Below are positions 1-6,451 of a stretch of DNA of 14,570 nucleotides, one piece after another; position 1 is the first letter of the stretch; each line of letters opens with the position of its first letter. The stretch lies in NCBI GenBank assembly GCA_031259875.1, contig JAIRKW010000157.1:1-14570 (forward strand). The letters run 5' to 3'. The DNA is from Campylobacteraceae bacterium (GTDB lineage Bacteria; Campylobacterota; Campylobacteria; Campylobacterales; Campylobacteraceae). Both the position numbers and the translations under genes were made by a program. Under the pieces are notes generated by a model. That model was not told where the DNA came from, did no database searches, and was given only the letters and a program-made list of their open reading frames with translations.

Positions 1-1704
1 TATCTTGATGATGGATATACATATGACTTTAATGAGTTAAATATAAACGTTTACGGTTCTAATTCTCATGCTTTATATGTTGGAGGAGGTTCAAATCTTA
101 TTCTTGATGATAAAACGTCTTTAAACTCATTTAATGAAAGCTCTTATGCTCTGTATTCAAACGGAGGTACAGTTATAAATACTGACACTCTTAATGTATT
201 TGGCAATATCTTAAGTTCTAACAATGGAGATATCTCTTTAGTATTTAATGATACTTCATCATTTATGGGTTCAACCGCCTTATCAAACGGAGGAAATTTA
301 GATTTATCATTTGACAACTCCGTATGGACAGTAACACGAAATTCAATTTTAAACGATTTAAATCTCTCAAACGGTGCTTCTGTCAATATAAACGGTTCAT
401 CGGAATTTATTACTCTCATCACAGACAATCTCTTCGGCAATGGAGCATTTGATGTGAAAATTGATGCGAATAACAGCCTTAATGATAAAATCATAATAGG
501 CAACTCGTCTTATGGAAACCATATCGTCAGATTTGACGACAGAACAACGGGAGGATATGTTTCAAACGGCTCTTTATCACTGTCCATTGTGGAAAACTCA
601 AATCCTTCAGGCGATTATCAGGCAAACTTCAGTGGACAGATTGAACTTGGAGCTTTTATATATTCATTAACATGGGACAATCAATCCAGTACTTACTATG
701 TAGGCGATATCAGTCCAAGCGGCAATAATAACAGTAATAATGCCAATAGCAGCACAGGAGGAGTAAATCCTCCTCCTGCACCTCAAACCAGTTCTGCAAA
801 CTCTTCTGTTGGATTTGCAATGATAAATTATGCGATAAACTATATCAATACCCAAAACATACTTAAAAGAATGGGAGAGTTAAGAGAGAGGAACAGCCAT
901 GAACAGAGTAATGTTATGGGTGATATGTGGGTAAGAACATATATAGGAAAGTTAGGCTCTTTTGATGATAGCAGTAAAATAGACGGTGTAGGATACTATG
1001 GTGTTCAAATAGGAACAGATAAACTCTCGTATCTAAGTAACGGCAGACTTTATACAGGTCTTACTTTTGGATACTTGAAAGCTGATGCTGATTATGAGAA
1101 AGGAGAGAGCCAAAGCCGTCTTTATGATGTAGGAATATATGCTCTATATAAAGATGATAATGATTTTTATGCAGATGCTGTTATAAAATATATCCAAAAC
1201 AAGAACAGTTTTGATACGGTAACGGTAAATAATTTATCTGTCAATGGGAATGGAGATTCAAACGGCTTTTCACTCTCTGCAGAAGTTGGTAAAAGATACA
1301 GTCTGAAAAACAACTTTTACATTGAACCTCAAGCAGAACTTACATATACAAAACAGGGAGAGTTAAGTGTTAAATCCTCAAACAATCTTAAAACAAGTAT
1401 TGAGGGATTTGACTCATATCTTGCAAGAGGTTCTATCATAGCAGGCTATAAACTGAAAGATACTATAAATATATATGTAAAAACTGGCTTCATGAGAGAA
1501 CTTGACGGTAAAACCTCATATGCGTTCAATAATAACCAAAATACAAAAAAAGAGAGTTATACTCCAAATAGAAACAGTTTTGATAATGCTTTTGGAGTTA
1601 CTCTAAGCAGCGACAGTCATAACTTTTATATTGAAGGAAACTATCAAAAGGGAGATGAGTTTGATAATATGGGATTGAATGTGGGATACAGGTATGGGTT
1701 TTAG
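1..1704 (+). CDS. Autotransporter, 3' part (passenger end plus beta-barrel), 5' truncated by window
   Basis: The reading frame is open from base 1 to the TAG at 1702-1704 (567 codons), so the gene starts upstream of the window. The first ~230 residues are short, repetitive, Asn/Gly/Ser-rich strands of the beta-helix type (recurring 'SNGG', 'LNLSNG'), typical of autotransporter passengers. A pertactin-like end motif ('YSLTWDNQSSTYYVGD', nt ~661-708) follows. Next come a low-complexity linker of Asn/Ser repeats and 'NPPPAPQ' (nt ~712-790) and an amphipathic helix (nt ~810-905) that would thread the barrel. From 'GDMWVRTYIG' to the C-terminal 'GYRYGF' there are ~260 residues of alternating strands ending in Phe, as expected for a type V secretion beta-domain recognised by the BAM complex. 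The product should be an outer-membrane protein exposing or releasing its passenger. The passenger's role (adhesin, other) cannot be told from this part. The fold is seen; the secretion role is family knowledge. Confidence 0.88.
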   Translation, partial: YLDDGYTYDFNELNINVYGSNSHALYVGGGSNLILDDKTSLNSFNESSYALYSNGGTVINTDTLNVFGNILSSNNGDISLVFNDTSSFMGSTALSNGGNLDLSFDNSVWTVTRNSILNDLNLSNGASVNINGSSEFITLITDNLFGNGAFDVKIDANNSLNDKIIIGNSSYGNHIVRFDDRTTGGYVSNGSLSLSIVENSNPSGDYQANFSGQIELGAFIYSLTWDNQSSTYYVGDISPSGNNNSNNANSSTGGVNPPPAPQTSSANSSVGFAMINYAINYINTQNILKRMGELRERNSHEQSNVMGDMWVRTYIGKLGSFDDSSKIDGVGYYGVQIGTDKLSYLSNGRLYTGLTFGYLKADADYEKGESQSRLYDVGIYALYKDDNDFYADAVIKYIQNKNSFDTVTVNNLSVNGNGDSNGFSLSAEVGKRYSLKNNFYIEPQAELTYTKQGELSVKSSNNLKTSIEGFDSYLARGSIIAGYKLKDTINIYVKTGFMRELDGKTSYAFNNNQNTKKESYTPNRNSFDNAFGVTLSSDSHNFYIEGNYQKGDEFDNMGLNVGYRYGF

Positions 1705-1709
1705 GTAAA

Positions 1710-1739
1710 AAGAGCGGTTTGTACCGCTCTTCTTTTTTT
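1710..1739. terminator. Bidirectional intrinsic terminator between convergent autotransporter and RidA genes
   Basis: A perfect 8-bp stem, AGAGCGGT (1711-1718) with ACCGCTCT (1723-1730), closes a TTGT loop; an A-T pair at 1710/1731 extends it. A TCTTTTTTT run follows on the plus strand. On the minus strand the same stem is followed by TTTTTA. It can therefore end both the autotransporter transcript and the convergent operon. Confidence 0.9.
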
Positions 1740-1745
1740 GCAGCA

Positions 1746-2243
1746 TTATCTTGATTTACGGATTGCAGTTACCTCAATTTCCACAAGCCATACCGGATTT
1801 GCAAGAGCTGTTACTTGAAAGACAGACCTTGTCGGAAGATTTGGTTGCTCTTTTGTTCCGAAGAATTTAGTATACCCTTTCATAAATCCATCAAAATCCA
1901 TCTTGCCGGATAACTTGGGGTCTCCCACTAAAAAGACTTGCATCTTAATCACATCACCCATATCTAAACCGATACTGTTTAAAGTATTTTTTATACCTGT
2001 AAGCGAACTTATAGTCTGCTGTTCGGTATTGCCGTATGCTTCGGCTGAACCTTTTGTAGCATTGGGATTGACAACAGAAGGAACTACGCCGCTTAGATTA
2101 ACAATAGTTACATCCGATGGAATCTCTACTGCCGAAGCAATTGGAAATGTGGAGCCTGGCACCTTATATCTAATCACATCGGCAGCATTGGAGACAGTCA
2201 GTAAGACTGCCAAACAAATAAAAGTTTTTAAAATACCTCTCAT
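1746..2243 (-). CDS. RidA/YjgF-family imine deaminase with N-terminal signal peptide (periplasmic)
   Basis: 165 aa. Residues 1-20 form a Sec-type signal peptide (basic start, hydrophobic core, 'SNA' before a likely cut at 20/21). The rest is a RidA/Rid-family domain: 'TEQQTISSLTGIKNTL' (73-88), 'VIKMQVFLVGD' (98-108), and 'PTRSVFQV' (137-144) followed by 'VEIEVTAI'. Arg139 matches the conserved substrate-binding Arg of RidA (Arg105 in E. coli numbering), so deaminase activity on 2-imino acids or related imines is plausible. Canonical RidA proteins (~130 aa) are cytosolic, so the export signal is unusual. It is the last gene of the operon with the cytochrome c and flavin amine oxidase; only 10 nt separate it from the cytochrome, whose TAA overlaps this gene's ribosome site (AAGGAG). 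Inferred role: to hydrolyse the reactive imine made by the upstream flavoenzyme. A noncatalytic Rid-type binding protein is the main alternative. Confidence 0.85.
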   Translation of the reverse strand: MRGILKTFICLAVLLTVSNAADVIRYKVPGSTFPIASAVEIPSDVTIVNLSGVVPSVVNPNATKGSAEAYGNTEQQTISSLTGIKNTLNSIGLDMGDVIKMQVFLVGDPKLSGKMDFDGFMKGYTKFFGTKEQPNLPTRSVFQVTALANPVWLVEIEVTAIRKSR

Positions 2244-2253
2244 ACTTTACTCC

Positions 2254-2643
2254 TTATTTTGGTATATCCGCTGCACTTGCAGTACCTCTGAATTTATTAC
2301 CGAAATTTGTGCGAATATAATTAACAACTTCAATAACTTGCTCATCACTCAAATATCCTCTGAAAGATGGCATACCTCTTAAACCGTTTACAACAGCTTC
2401 AACTGTAGTTTTGGTAGACATAAGTCTGACATTGCCGCCAAGAGCAGGATAGAATCCAGCCCCTTGCGCACCTTTGCCATCAGCCATGTGACACGCCTGG
2501 CAGCTTGCTTTATATAACTCTTCTCCGCTTGAAGCATCAAACTTATATGAACCTACAGATATGGAAAGCTGCGGGTCGCCGTCTGCAAAAAGTGATGTCG
2601 CAGCAAATAAGCTTCCCAATAATATAGCTTTTATTGTTTTCAT
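2254..2643 (-). CDS. Small periplasmic cytochrome c (single heme), putative electron acceptor of the amine oxidase
   Basis: 129 aa. A Sec signal peptide covers about residues 1-20 ('LGSLFAATSLFA|DG'). One heme c site, CQACH (Cys48, Cys51, His52), is followed by 'MADGKGAQGAGFYPALGGN', as in class I cytochromes. 'GMPSF' supplies Met91 as the likely sixth heme ligand, and the C-terminal helix 'SDEQVIEVVNYIRTNFGN' (99-116) is typical of this fold. The start is supported by an AGGAG site (TAAGGAGTCAAAATG). It lies 14 nt downstream of the flavin amine oxidase and 10 nt upstream of the secreted RidA, all on one strand. In the studied case of nicotine oxidoreductase NicA2, the neighbouring cytochrome c (CycN) is the real electron acceptor; by analogy this protein would carry electrons from the flavoenzyme to a terminal oxidase or other c-type acceptor. 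The heme motif is seen; the partner is inferred from the operon. Confidence 0.9.
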   Translation of the reverse strand: MKTIKAILLGSLFAATSLFADGDPQLSISVGSYKFDASSGEELYKASCQACHMADGKGAQGAGFYPALGGNVRLMSTKTTVEAVVNGLRGMPSFRGYLSDEQVIEVVNYIRTNFGNKFRGTASAADIPK

Positions 2644-2657
2644 TTTGACTCCTTATC

Positions 2658-4265
2658 TTATGCTTTTTTAGCAACGATTTTTTCGTGCAAACGTTTAATC
2701 GCATCTTGAGCGGACAGTACCGCACCTTCCATCCATGCAGGAATATATGAAGTGTGTTCGCCTGCCAATACTATGCGTCCATCGATTTCGCAGAGATTTT
2801 TGTAGTATTTTTCTCTTGTTTCATCACTCCATATACCATGGCAGCCGTTTGTCCATGGAACACGATGCCAGCCCACAGCAATGCCTGTGTCAAACTCTTT
2901 TGTATATTGAGGATGTACCAATGCACCATATTTGAGCGCAGCATCTACACGTCCTTTAGGACTCATAGAGGTAAACTCATATGCGTTTCTGCCCCAGATA
3001 TAAGCTCCAAGTAATACGCCTTTGCCTGGTTTGCCGTATTCAGTATTCGGATAACCTATTGTAGATATAGGTGTGTTTGTATATGAGATACCGCCATAGA
3101 TATCATCATCTTCTTCCCAAAACTTGCGCTTAAACTGAAGTCCTACTTTGACAGAAGCTTCATACGGTACGGCATCAATCGCCTCTTTTGTCGCTTTACT
3201 GACAGTTACCGGTATTTGGCTAAGGATAGACAAAGGTATGGTGCATACGCAATAGTCTGCTTTCTCCGTTAATGTAGTTGTTGGCTTGAGGCTGTCTTCA
3301 TAGCTTACAGTAACGCCTTTTTCGTCTTGATGTATTGCTGTAACGCGCGCATTGTATTTAATGAGGCTTTTAACCTGTCTTTCAAAACCTGCTGCTACCT
3401 GGTCCATTCCGCCTACAGGCTGGAATATAGTGCTTTGGAATTCATGAAATTGACCTGTGATTATTCTAGACCAAAATCTGGACTTAATCAGCTCTTTACC
3501 TTCCAATATATCTGTTGAAGGCGTAGCAAGAGGCATTAGACCACCTCCTGGCCATATCTCAAAACCTCGTCTTTCAGCACTCTCCAAATTTGCCGCATAT
3601 TTGCCGTCATGATCCAGCGCACCCCATCTTACAAGCGCGCTTGACAAAGCCTCTTTATCTTCTTTGCTCAACGTCTTGTCTAATGCTCCCTGCGAAACTG
3701 ACTTATTTAACAGTTCGGCGATATATCCTTGAAAGTCAGCCTGTATTTTGCGGTATCGCTGCGGCTTGCCGCCATACGCTTCAGTAGAATGTACAAATGC
3801 ATTGTAATTAACCTGTATAAACGGTTCTAACTGAACGCCGAATTTTTTACAATAATCTAAAATACCAAAATGGTTATACGGGATACGCCATGGACCGGGA
3901 TTGATATAAAGACCTTTGTCAAATTCACATTTTTGAGTAGCTCCGCCAAGCTCTGTGAATGTATCTCCGCCGCGCAGAGTCCAACACCTGCCGCCTGCTT
4001 TATGACGATATTCAAGAATCTTTACATTGTATCCTGCTTTACGCAACTCATAAGCAGCAGTCATTCCTGCAATTCCAGCACCTAAAATCAGAATACTGGC
4101 GCCTTTGGGTGCACCTTTAAGCTGTTCAAACTCTTCACCCTCTTTCAAAGACGACTCAGCGGCAATGCCAAGTGAAGTCATTGCATGATACATAGCGGCA
4201 ACTCCTGCAGTTTTACCGATAATATTCAGCACTTGTCGTCTTGTTAGCCCCGAACTGCTATCCAT
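2658..4265 (-). CDS. Tat-exported FAD-dependent amine oxidase/dehydrogenase (flavin monoamine oxidase family)
   Basis: 535 aa from the chosen ATG at 4265, which has AGGAGG (4276-4271) 5 nt upstream; an in-frame ATG at 4298 lacks such a site. The N-terminus 'GLTRRQVLNIIG' (Arg9-Arg10) plus a hydrophobic stretch to ~residue 36 is a twin-arginine signal, so the protein is exported folded with its FAD. The dinucleotide-binding motif is 'LILGAGIAGMTAAYEL' (59-74), followed by 'KAGGRCWT' (89-96), the second FAD contact of the amine oxidase family. The C-terminal 'AGEHTSYIPAWMEGA' (501-515) is the family's closing FAD motif. I see no clear counterpart of the Cys that holds FAD covalently in MAO A/B. 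It oxidises a C-N bond of an amine or amino acid to an imine; the substrate is unknown. It is the first gene of a three-gene operon with a cytochrome c and a secreted RidA, which suggests dehydrogenase rather than O2-using chemistry. Alternatives are L-amino-acid oxidase or polyamine oxidase-like specificity. Confidence 0.9.
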   Translation of the reverse strand: MDSSSGLTRRQVLNIIGKTAGVAAMYHAMTSLGIAAESSLKEGEEFEQLKGAPKGASILILGAGIAGMTAAYELRKAGYNVKILEYRHKAGGRCWTLRGGDTFTELGGATQKCEFDKGLYINPGPWRIPYNHFGILDYCKKFGVQLEPFIQVNYNAFVHSTEAYGGKPQRYRKIQADFQGYIAELLNKSVSQGALDKTLSKEDKEALSSALVRWGALDHDGKYAANLESAERRGFEIWPGGGLMPLATPSTDILEGKELIKSRFWSRIITGQFHEFQSTIFQPVGGMDQVAAGFERQVKSLIKYNARVTAIHQDEKGVTVSYEDSLKPTTTLTEKADYCVCTIPLSILSQIPVTVSKATKEAIDAVPYEASVKVGLQFKRKFWEEDDDIYGGISYTNTPISTIGYPNTEYGKPGKGVLLGAYIWGRNAYEFTSMSPKGRVDAALKYGALVHPQYTKEFDTGIAVGWHRVPWTNGCHGIWSDETREKYYKNLCEIDGRIVLAGEHTSYIPAWMEGAVLSAQDAIKRLHEKIVAKKA

Positions 4266-4296
4266 TTGTTCCTCCTGTGAAAATTTTTTACAGACC

Positions 4297-4316
4297 AATT
4301 GCCGTAATCAGCAATT
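4297..4316. repeat. Short inverted repeat in the amine oxidase leader
   Basis: AATTGC (4297-4302) and GCAATT (4311-4316) are exact inverted copies with an 8-bp spacer. The repeat sits just downstream of the predicted start site of the amine oxidase operon, so it is either an operator or a weak hairpin at the 5' end of the mRNA. The spacer length is the same as in the larger repeat 4323-4352, but the arm sequences differ. Confidence 0.4.
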
Positions 4317-4322
4317 TTGTTG

Positions 4323-4352
4323 TAAAAAGAATTATATTGTGAATTCTTTTTA
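4323..4352. promoter_or_regulatory. 11-bp inverted repeat, candidate operator in the divergent amine oxidase/porin gap
   Basis: TAAAAAGAATT (4323-4333) and AATTCTTTTTA (4342-4352) are perfect inverted copies with an 8-bp spacer. It covers the -10 box of the amine oxidase operon and lies 56 bp upstream of the porin -10. It sits between two divergent genes, so a transcription terminator is unlikely. The 30-bp span and symmetry suit a dimeric repressor, but part of the symmetry comes from A/T runs. No regulator gene is present in the window. Confidence 0.5.
4331..4336 (-). promoter_or_regulatory. -10 box of the amine oxidase operon
   Basis: TATAAT on the minus strand (ATTATA on plus). The start site would fall near 4324, giving a leader of ~60 nt before the ATG at 4265. 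No good -35 box is visible, as is common in Campylobacterota. The box lies inside the inverted repeat 4323-4352, so a protein bound there would block it. Confidence 0.55.
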
Positions 4353-4407
4353 TTTGTTGTTTATTTTTTAAGCAATAGAAAGATTATTTATTATGCTTTA
4401 TTGTGGC

Positions 4408-4413
4408 TATAAT
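4408..4413 (+). promoter_or_regulatory. -10 box of the porin gene
   Basis: TATAAT on the plus strand with a T-rich upstream stretch and no clear -35 box. The start site would be near 4420, leaving a ~30-nt leader with AAAAGGA before the ATG at 4450. Because the ATG at 4393 lies upstream of this box, the box also argues for the 4450 start. Confidence 0.6.
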
Positions 4414-4449
4414 ACAACCTATAAAATTTTACTTAAAAGGATTTGTAAG

Positions 4450-5637
4450 ATGAAGATAACAAAGTTGAGTTTGGCTGCGATTACTACAGCTGCTACATTG
4501 TCAAGCATAAATGCTGCGGCTCTTGAAGAGTCCTTAAAAGAGGTTAACCCGAGTATTTTTGAAAAGCTCAAAATAGACGGCTTTGCAAGAGCAAAAGTGA
4601 ATGTCAAAGACACGGACAGCTCTAATAATACTGTTGAAGACATCAGATTATCAGCGCAGTTAAATGCTTTGTATCTGTATTCGGATAAACTTGCTTTCGG
4701 TACAACTCTTGCAGCAGACAGAAATGACAAACCGGCTAAGAGCAAAAGCGAACCAATAGCAGGTTATGACGCAGATTATAATAAGGGTCTGTATGTAGAC
4801 AGATTTTATTTCCGATATACGGCTAACGACTTTACATTTACCGGCGGCAAACAAGATATATCTTCCCCATGGACAGAGACAGGGTTTAACTCTTCAAGAG
4901 GAAACGGCGTAACAGCACTGTATAAAGGCGTAAAAGAGTGGACTTTTGCAGCAGCGGCATTCTCCCAAACAAATGGACTTGACGATACCAGATTAGGCGT
5001 CGATATCGGCAGCAACCGTAATTTATACGCCGCTGGAGCAATAGGCGCGCTTAAAGATATTGGTTTAGGATTGCAATTTTGGGCAGGCGCTTATGAAAAT
5101 GTAATCGATACCGCTTTGTTTGCAGATGTGCAGTACTCAATAGAAGGTTTTAAGATAAGAGGTCAGTTAAACTACTCAAAACTTGATAAAGACTTTTTTG
5201 ATAAGCAAGGTTATACGGATGATGACGGTATATTTTTCGGCGTGGAAGCAGGATATAAAAATGACCTCTTTTCTGTAGGCGCAAGTTATACAAAAAATGA
5301 CAAAAAACAGCCTGTTTACGGCTTAGACGGCGATAATATCGGCTTTATCAAAGTCGGCAGCGATTTATATTATTATATGATAAACACTATAGACGCTCAA
5401 ACATACTATGTTAACGGCGGTTTATATTTTGATAAATTGAGTTTCAAAGCAGGCTACGGCATTCTTGAGAGCGGGCCAAAAGGTTATGACGGCAAAATAA
5501 GTGAAGCGCACGCGGGTGTATATTACCAATATCTTAAAGACTTTAGTGTTGATTTGACCTTAGCAGCGCTTGATGGAGGCAAAACGGCAATGTCAGACTC
5601 GATATCAGGAACATTGCAGATTTTATGTAGATTCTAA
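4450..5637 (+). CDS. Outer membrane porin of the Campylobacter major outer membrane protein type
   Basis: 395 aa from ATG 4450. The open frame extends to 4393, but the promoter -10 (4408-4413) lies inside that extension, the signal peptide begins at 4450, and AAAAGGA precedes it. Residues 1-22 are a Sec signal peptide ('KLSLAAITTAATLSSINA|A'). The mature start 'ALEESLKEVNPSIFEKLKIDGFARAKV' (in pieces) resembles the 'LEEAIKDV..SG.LR.RY' opening of Campylobacter MOMP. The rest is a chain of amphipathic strands rich in Tyr, Phe and Gly, alternating with Asp/Asn/Lys-rich loops, and it ends in Phe ('LQILCRF'), the outer-membrane signature read by BAM. A Cys three residues from the end is unusual. 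It should form a channel for small polar solutes. It is divergent from the amine oxidase operon and shares its control region, so it may let that enzyme's substrate into the periplasm; that link is inference. Confidence 0.85.
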   Translation: MKITKLSLAAITTAATLSSINAAALEESLKEVNPSIFEKLKIDGFARAKVNVKDTDSSNNTVEDIRLSAQLNALYLYSDKLAFGTTLAADRNDKPAKSKSEPIAGYDADYNKGLYVDRFYFRYTANDFTFTGGKQDISSPWTETGFNSSRGNGVTALYKGVKEWTFAAAAFSQTNGLDDTRLGVDIGSNRNLYAAGAIGALKDIGLGLQFWAGAYENVIDTALFADVQYSIEGFKIRGQLNYSKLDKDFFDKQGYTDDDGIFFGVEAGYKNDLFSVGASYTKNDKKQPVYGLDGDNIGFIKVGSDLYYYMINTIDAQTYYVNGGLYFDKLSFKAGYGILESGPKGYDGKISEAHAGVYYQYLKDFSVDLTLAALDGGKTAMSDSISGTLQILCRF

Positions 5638-5686
5638 GAGCAGTGCACGGAGGGATTATTGAAAAAAGCTTTGTTTATAGTTTTTT

Positions 5687-5695
5687 TGATATAAT
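5687..5695 (+). promoter_or_regulatory. Extended -10 promoter of the Bax-inhibitor-1 family gene
   Basis: TGATATAAT (TG at 5687-5688, TATAAT at 5690-5695) follows a run of seven T. The start site would be near 5702; AAGGAG at about 5717-5722 precedes the ATG at 5732. I see no convincing terminator between the porin and this promoter, so some read-through from the porin is possible. Confidence 0.7.
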
Positions 5696-5731
5696 ATCCC
5701 TCTTTAAAATCTAAAAAAGGAGATTTACACG

Positions 5732-6424
5732 ATGGCTCTTTATGACAGAGATTATGCAAATGAAAGTTTGCGAACAAGTGAAGCGGGTGCGAAATCCTCT
5801 CTTTCACTATTCATTAAAAAGACTTATCAACTCTTTGCGGCATCATTATTAGCAGGCAGTGCAGGAGCGTATGTTGGTTTGGATTTTGTTGGTCAGCTTT
5901 TAGAGCACAGATGGCTGCTTCTTGGAGCAACAATTGTTCTTCTTATAGCATTGATATTTGCAAAACGCAAAGCCGGATTAAATTATGCATTGCTATTTGC
6001 TTTTACATTTGCTACAGGTCTTACAATTGCACCGCTTTTGAGCTACTTTTTTCAAACACCAGCAGGCGCTGCGATAGTAATGAATGCTTTCATTCTAACA
6101 ACAGTGGCTTTTGGCGGTTTAAGCATTTTTGCCATGAACACAAAAAGAGATTTTAGCTCTTTAAGTAAGTTTTTGTTTATATCGCTGATAGTTTTAATAG
6201 TGGCCTCTATTATAAACATATTTACGGCAAGTCCGCTTTTATATACGATTATATCAGCAGCAGGCGCTATACTGTTTAGTATTTATATTCTTTATGATAC
6301 GCAAAATATCATCAAGGGCGCTTATGAAACCCCGATAGAAGGAGCTATAGCTCTTTATCTTGATTTTCTAAATCTTTTTATTTTCATTTTAAGACTTCTT
6401 GGAATCTTCAGCAGCGACGATTAA
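5732..6424 (+). CDS. Bax inhibitor-1 (BI-1/YccA/YetJ) family integral membrane protein
   Basis: 230 aa with seven likely membrane segments (about 31-53, 60-77, 82-104, 112-134, 146-165, 168-188, 205-226) and a soluble, polar N-terminus of ~25 residues. This is the usual size and layout of bacterial BI-1 proteins. Family marks are 'AGLNYALLFAFTFATGLTIAPL' (81-102, in part), 'FGGLSIFAM' (127-135), 'ILYDTQNI' with Asp189, and 'ALYLDFLNLF' with Asp211. In Bacillus YetJ two Asp residues in the matching helices form the pH-sensing pair that gates a calcium leak, so the same pair may act here. E. coli YccA, in contrast, modulates the FtsH protease, and which role applies cannot be told. It has its own promoter and terminator and is a single-gene unit unrelated to its neighbours. 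Confidence 0.88.
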   Translation: MALYDRDYANESLRTSEAGAKSSLSLFIKKTYQLFAASLLAGSAGAYVGLDFVGQLLEHRWLLLGATIVLLIALIFAKRKAGLNYALLFAFTFATGLTIAPLLSYFFQTPAGAAIVMNAFILTTVAFGGLSIFAMNTKRDFSSLSKFLFISLIVLIVASIINIFTASPLLYTIISAAGAILFSIYILYDTQNIIKGAYETPIEGAIALYLDFLNLFIFILRLLGIFSSDD

Positions 6425-6427
6425 AAC

Positions 6428-6451
6428 AAGGGAGCTCATTGCTCCCTTTTT
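6428..6451. terminator. Bidirectional terminator between the BI-1 gene and the sulfonate operon
   Basis: AAGGGAGC (6428-6435) pairs with GCTCCCTT (6441-6448) around a TCATT loop, and the plus strand continues TTT. On the minus strand the same stem is followed by a T-rich stretch (GTTTT). The 3' side overlaps the stop codon of the convergent monooxygenase gene (6450-6452), so one hairpin serves both transcripts. Confidence 0.88.

Noticed and set aside
144..503. 119-codon minus-strand open frame under the autotransporter
   Set aside because: It is antisense to a continuous coding frame, has no recognisable domain, and its make-up mirrors the beta-helix repeats on the other strand.
1903..2382. 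159-codon plus-strand open frame across the RidA and cytochrome genes
   Set aside because: Antisense to two genes with clear signal peptides and motifs; no ribosome site or known domain.
4266..4298. Longer amine oxidase N-terminus starting at 4298
   Set aside because: It lacks a ribosome site, whereas AGGAGG is well placed for the ATG at 4265, which puts the twin-arginine motif at residues 9-10.
5650..5702. GAGGGAT/ATCCCTC pair as a terminator after the porin
   Set aside because: Only 7 bp with a 39-nt loop and no T-tract; it includes the BI-1 promoter, so a terminator here is unlikely.
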